Shown here one piece after another: positions 62,046 through 64,000 of a stretch of 64,000 nt of DNA. A program made the position numbers and the translations under genes. The stretch comes from an uncultured Sphingomonas sp. (lineage in GTDB: Bacteria; Pseudomonadota; Alphaproteobacteria; Sphingomonadales; Sphingomonadaceae). The notes under the pieces were generated by a model, which was not told where the DNA came from, did not search any database, and saw only the letters and a list, made by a program, of their open reading frames with translations. The stretch is from contig NZ_CAKZHV010000070.1 of assembly GCF_936927845.1 (NCBI RefSeq), forward strand, positions 1 through 64,000. The letters are read 5' to 3'. Every line of letters starts with the position of its first letter. The stretch's first letter is position 1.

Positions 62046-63272
62046 GTGACATCCGCCAGGCGACATATCGCCGTGCTCGCGCCGCCAACCGCGGGGCATC
62101 TGAACCCGTTGCAGGTGCTCGCGCGCGCGCTCGCCGGCCTGGGCCACCGCGTCTCGCTCGTCCACGTCGACGGGATCGAGCGGTTCGTTACCGATCCGGC
62201 GTTCGAGGTGGCGCGACTGGGGGGAAGCGGCGGCGCAGCGCTCGACGCCTATCTCGGTCTTCTCGGGCGGCCGACCGGCCCCCGCGGGCTGCCGCGGATG
62301 ATCGCGGCCACGGCGGAGATGACCGCGCGGTTGCTGGACGATGCACCCGCCATGCTTCATCGGATCGGGGCGGAGGCGGTGATCGCCGACACTGCGGAGC
62401 CCGCCGGACCATTGGTCGCCGCGCGGCTGGGGCTTCCGTTGGTCGCGAGCGTCACCGGGCTGCCGCTGCTGCGCGAGGAGAACGTGCCCCCGCCGTTCCT
62501 AGGTTGGCGCTACCGTCCCGACGCGATCGGGCGCAACCGCAATAATGGCGGTTATCAGGTTGCCGATCTGCTGCTGCGCCCGATCACGCGCGTGCTCGAC
62601 GAGCGGCGGCGCGCCTGGGGGCTGGCGGGCGAGCCCGAACCGCTGCTGTGGGAGGCGCAATGCCCGCGCGGGTTCGACTATCCGCGCACGCGGCTGCCCG
62701 AACGCTTCCGCTACGGCGGTGCGTGGCGCGCGGCGGACGATGTGGCACTCAACGTACCGCGCGATGATCGGCCGCTGGTCTTCTGCTCACTCGGCACCTT
62801 GCAAGGGTCACGCCGCGCGCTGTTCCACACCATGGCGGCCGCCTGCGCCGCGGTTGGTGCGCGCGCGGTGATCGGCCACGGCGGCGGGCTGAGCACGGCG
62901 GAGGAGGCGGCATTGCCGGGCGACCCGGTGGTGCGCGCCTTCTGGCCGCAGGCGGCGGTGCTGCGCCACTGCGCCGCGGCGGTGGTGCACGGCGGGTTCA
63001 ATAGCGTGCTCGACGCGCTCGCCGCCGGGGTGCCGATCGTTGCGTTGCCGATCGCGTTCGAGCAGCCGGGCACCGCGGCGCGGGTCGTCTGGTCGGGTGC
63101 GGGACGGGTGCTGTCGCCCAGGGGCTTGCGTGCGGGAACACTCGCAGCCGTCCTCGGTGCGGTCATGCACGATCCGGGCTATCGAAGTGCTGCGGCGCGG
63201 ATCGGGGCGGAAATGGCGCGGAGCGGCGGCGTGGACGCGGCGGCGGCGCGGATCAGCGCGGCGCTGTCCTGA
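62046..63272 (+). CDS. crtX: Glycosyltransferase, zeaxanthin glucosyltransferase-like
   Basis: 408 residues from a GTG at 62046. A GT-B enzyme of family GT1: the N-terminal Rossmann half begins IAVLAPPTAGHLNPLQVLARAL, and the C-terminal half has VFCSLGTLQGS and the sugar-nucleotide signature VRAFWPQAAVLRHCAAAVVHGGFNSVLDALAAGVP (about residues 298-331). This matches CrtX-type enzymes that glucosylate carotenoid hydroxyls at the membrane. The adjacent convergent crtW-like gene supports a carotenoid role. It would yield a glycosylated xanthophyll. Overlaps crtW by 20 bp. Confidence 0.82.
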   Translation: MTSARRHIAVLAPPTAGHLNPLQVLARALAGLGHRVSLVHVDGIERFVTDPAFEVARLGGSGGAALDAYLGLLGRPTGPRGLPRMIAATAEMTARLLDDAPAMLHRIGAEAVIADTAEPAGPLVAARLGLPLVASVTGLPLLREENVPPPFLGWRYRPDAIGRNRNNGGYQVADLLLRPITRVLDERRRAWGLAGEPEPLLWEAQCPRGFDYPRTRLPERFRYGGAWRAADDVALNVPRDDRPLVFCSLGTLQGSRRALFHTMAAACAAVGARAVIGHGGGLSTAEEAALPGDPVVRAFWPQAAVLRHCAAAVVHGGFNSVLDALAAGVPIVALPIAFEQPGTAARVVWSGAGRVLSPRGLRAGTLAAVLGAVMHDPGYRSAAARIGAEMARSGGVDAAAARISAALS

Positions 63273-64000
63273 CACCCGCGCGCGCTGGCGAAGACCGGAG
63301 GTGCGGCAACCGCCACCACGGAGTCGACGGGCTCAGGTGGTGCTCGTGATGATAGGTGCCGAAATGGAAGCACGTCGCGACCGAGGCGAGCGGCGACAGC
63401 GCATTGCCGCGCGCGCGGTGATCGTCGGCGAACGGCGCATCCTCGTGCCGATGCGGCAGAAAGGTGCCGAAGAAGAATAACTGCGCCAGCGCGAGCAGCG
63501 CGGGGATCGCCCAGAAGGCGACGATGCTGAGGAGCGATGCGCCGAGCGCCATGTACGCGATCGCGGCGAACGTGATGCGCACGATCTGGCCGTGGGTGTA
63601 ATAGCCCGAGAAGAAACGGACGAACCAGCGCAGCGGATTGCGCGGCGCGCCGGCGTGGAAATCGGGGTCGGCGTCCGTGCCCGGTGCGGCATGGTGCGCG
63701 TGGTGCTTGGGGTGGAGCGCGCGAAACGACAGCGCGGCGTACGCGGCGAGACACAGCGTGCCGACCACGCGATTGGCGCGCGGGTGCCCGGGCGCGAACG
63801 AGCCGTGCATGCAATCGTGCGCGACGATGAACAGCCCGGTGCTGAGCCACGCCTGCACCGCGATCAGCAGCACCGCGAGCGGGGCGGTTGCGGCGCGCCA
63901 CCGCCAGAAAAAGATGCCGCCGACGTGGATCGCGAGCCACGCAGCACCGATCACCCCGGCGAGCAGGGCGCTGACGCGCGTGTCGCGGCTGGTGGTGCTA
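63253..64000 (-). CDS. crtW: Beta-carotene ketolase CrtW (5' end outside window)
   Basis: At least 248 residues are present; the reading frame stays open to the window edge, so the start lies beyond it. A diiron membrane desaturase/hydroxylase with the histidine motifs HDCMHGS, HPKHHAHH (GTDADPDFH follows) and YHHEHHLSPSTPWWRLP, plus several membrane helices. CrtW adds the 4-keto group to beta-ionone rings, giving echinenone, canthaxanthin or astaxanthin-type pigments. The TPWWRLP stretch is diagnostic of CrtW rather than of fatty acid desaturases. The carotenoid cluster probably continues to the right. Confidence 0.88.
   Translation of the reverse strand, partial: STTSRDTRVSALLAGVIGAAWLAIHVGGIFFWRWRAATAPLAVLLIAVQAWLSTGLFIVAHDCMHGSFAPGHPRANRVVGTLCLAAYAALSFRALHPKHHAHHAAPGTDADPDFHAGAPRNPLRWFVRFFSGYYTHGQIVRITFAAIAYMALGASLLSIVAFWAIPALLALAQLFFFGTFLPHRHEDAPFADDHRARGNALSPLASVATCFHFGTYHHEHHLSPSTPWWRLPHLRSSPARAGVRTAPR

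Overview
The window is high-GC DNA (roughly two thirds G+C by eye) with the gene content of an alphaproteobacterium of the Sphingomonadaceae, most likely Sphingomonas or a close relative. This rests on the protein families (EipA/DUF1134, two large TonB-dependent receptors, crtX/crtW-type carotenoid genes, a TelA-XpaC pair, Tad-like genes), on the very frequent 4-bp ATGA/GTGA start-stop overlaps, and on GTG/TTG start use. It is ordinary chromosome: three tRNA genes and many housekeeping genes. No rRNA, transposase, integrase or CRISPR array was seen.

Layout. 1-1.2 kb: a less GC-rich, unrecognised accessory gene just past the 3' end of tRNA-Ser(GCU). 1.3-6 kb: EipA, then a translationally coupled tadG/tadE/tadE-like set and tRNA-Thr. 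6-19 kb: proline aminopeptidase, HNH nuclease, EF-hand lipoprotein, PEP carboxylase, aminopeptidase N, M28 peptidase, a short-chain dehydrogenase-like protein and an EamA exporter. 19-25.8 kb: a probably frameshifted secreted protein, a glycine-zipper protein, threonine aldolase, a Na+/Ca2+-type antiporter, a repeat-bearing spacer, a class A penicillin-binding protein and a YaiI protein. 25.9-34.1 kb: a seven-gene unit (DUF protein, APH-like kinase, small protein, fused class III CoA-transferase, crotonase, SCP2-type thiolase, CitE-like lyase), most genes overlapping by 4 bp, which looks like a catabolic pathway for an unidentified CoA ester.

34.7-37.8 kb: rpiB-glyA-small membrane protein-nrdR-trmJ, linking one-carbon metabolism, ribonucleotide reductase control and tRNA modification. 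37.8-39.4 kb, opposite strand: a microbial rhodopsin overlapping a Brp/Blh beta-carotene dioxygenase, a compact retinal phototrophy cassette. 40-49 kb: rlmB, ferredoxin, alkA, a SulP transporter with a possible structured leader, DUF2147, mntH, an MBL-fold lipoprotein and telA-xpaC. 49-58.5 kb: two TonB receptors, a putative HExxH protease, typA and a ClC transporter.

58.7-64 kb: a 1054-residue hybrid histidine kinase whose first ~45 residues look like a ParD-type ribbon-helix-helix antitoxin domain, and then a convergent crtX-like glycosyltransferase and a crtW-like ketolase cut by the window edge. The carotenoid genes and the rhodopsin/Blh pair probably share the beta-carotene pool. The two observations most worth following are the RHH-histidine kinase fusion, with its apparently leaderless promoter, and the rhodopsin with an Asp-Thr-Ser motif.
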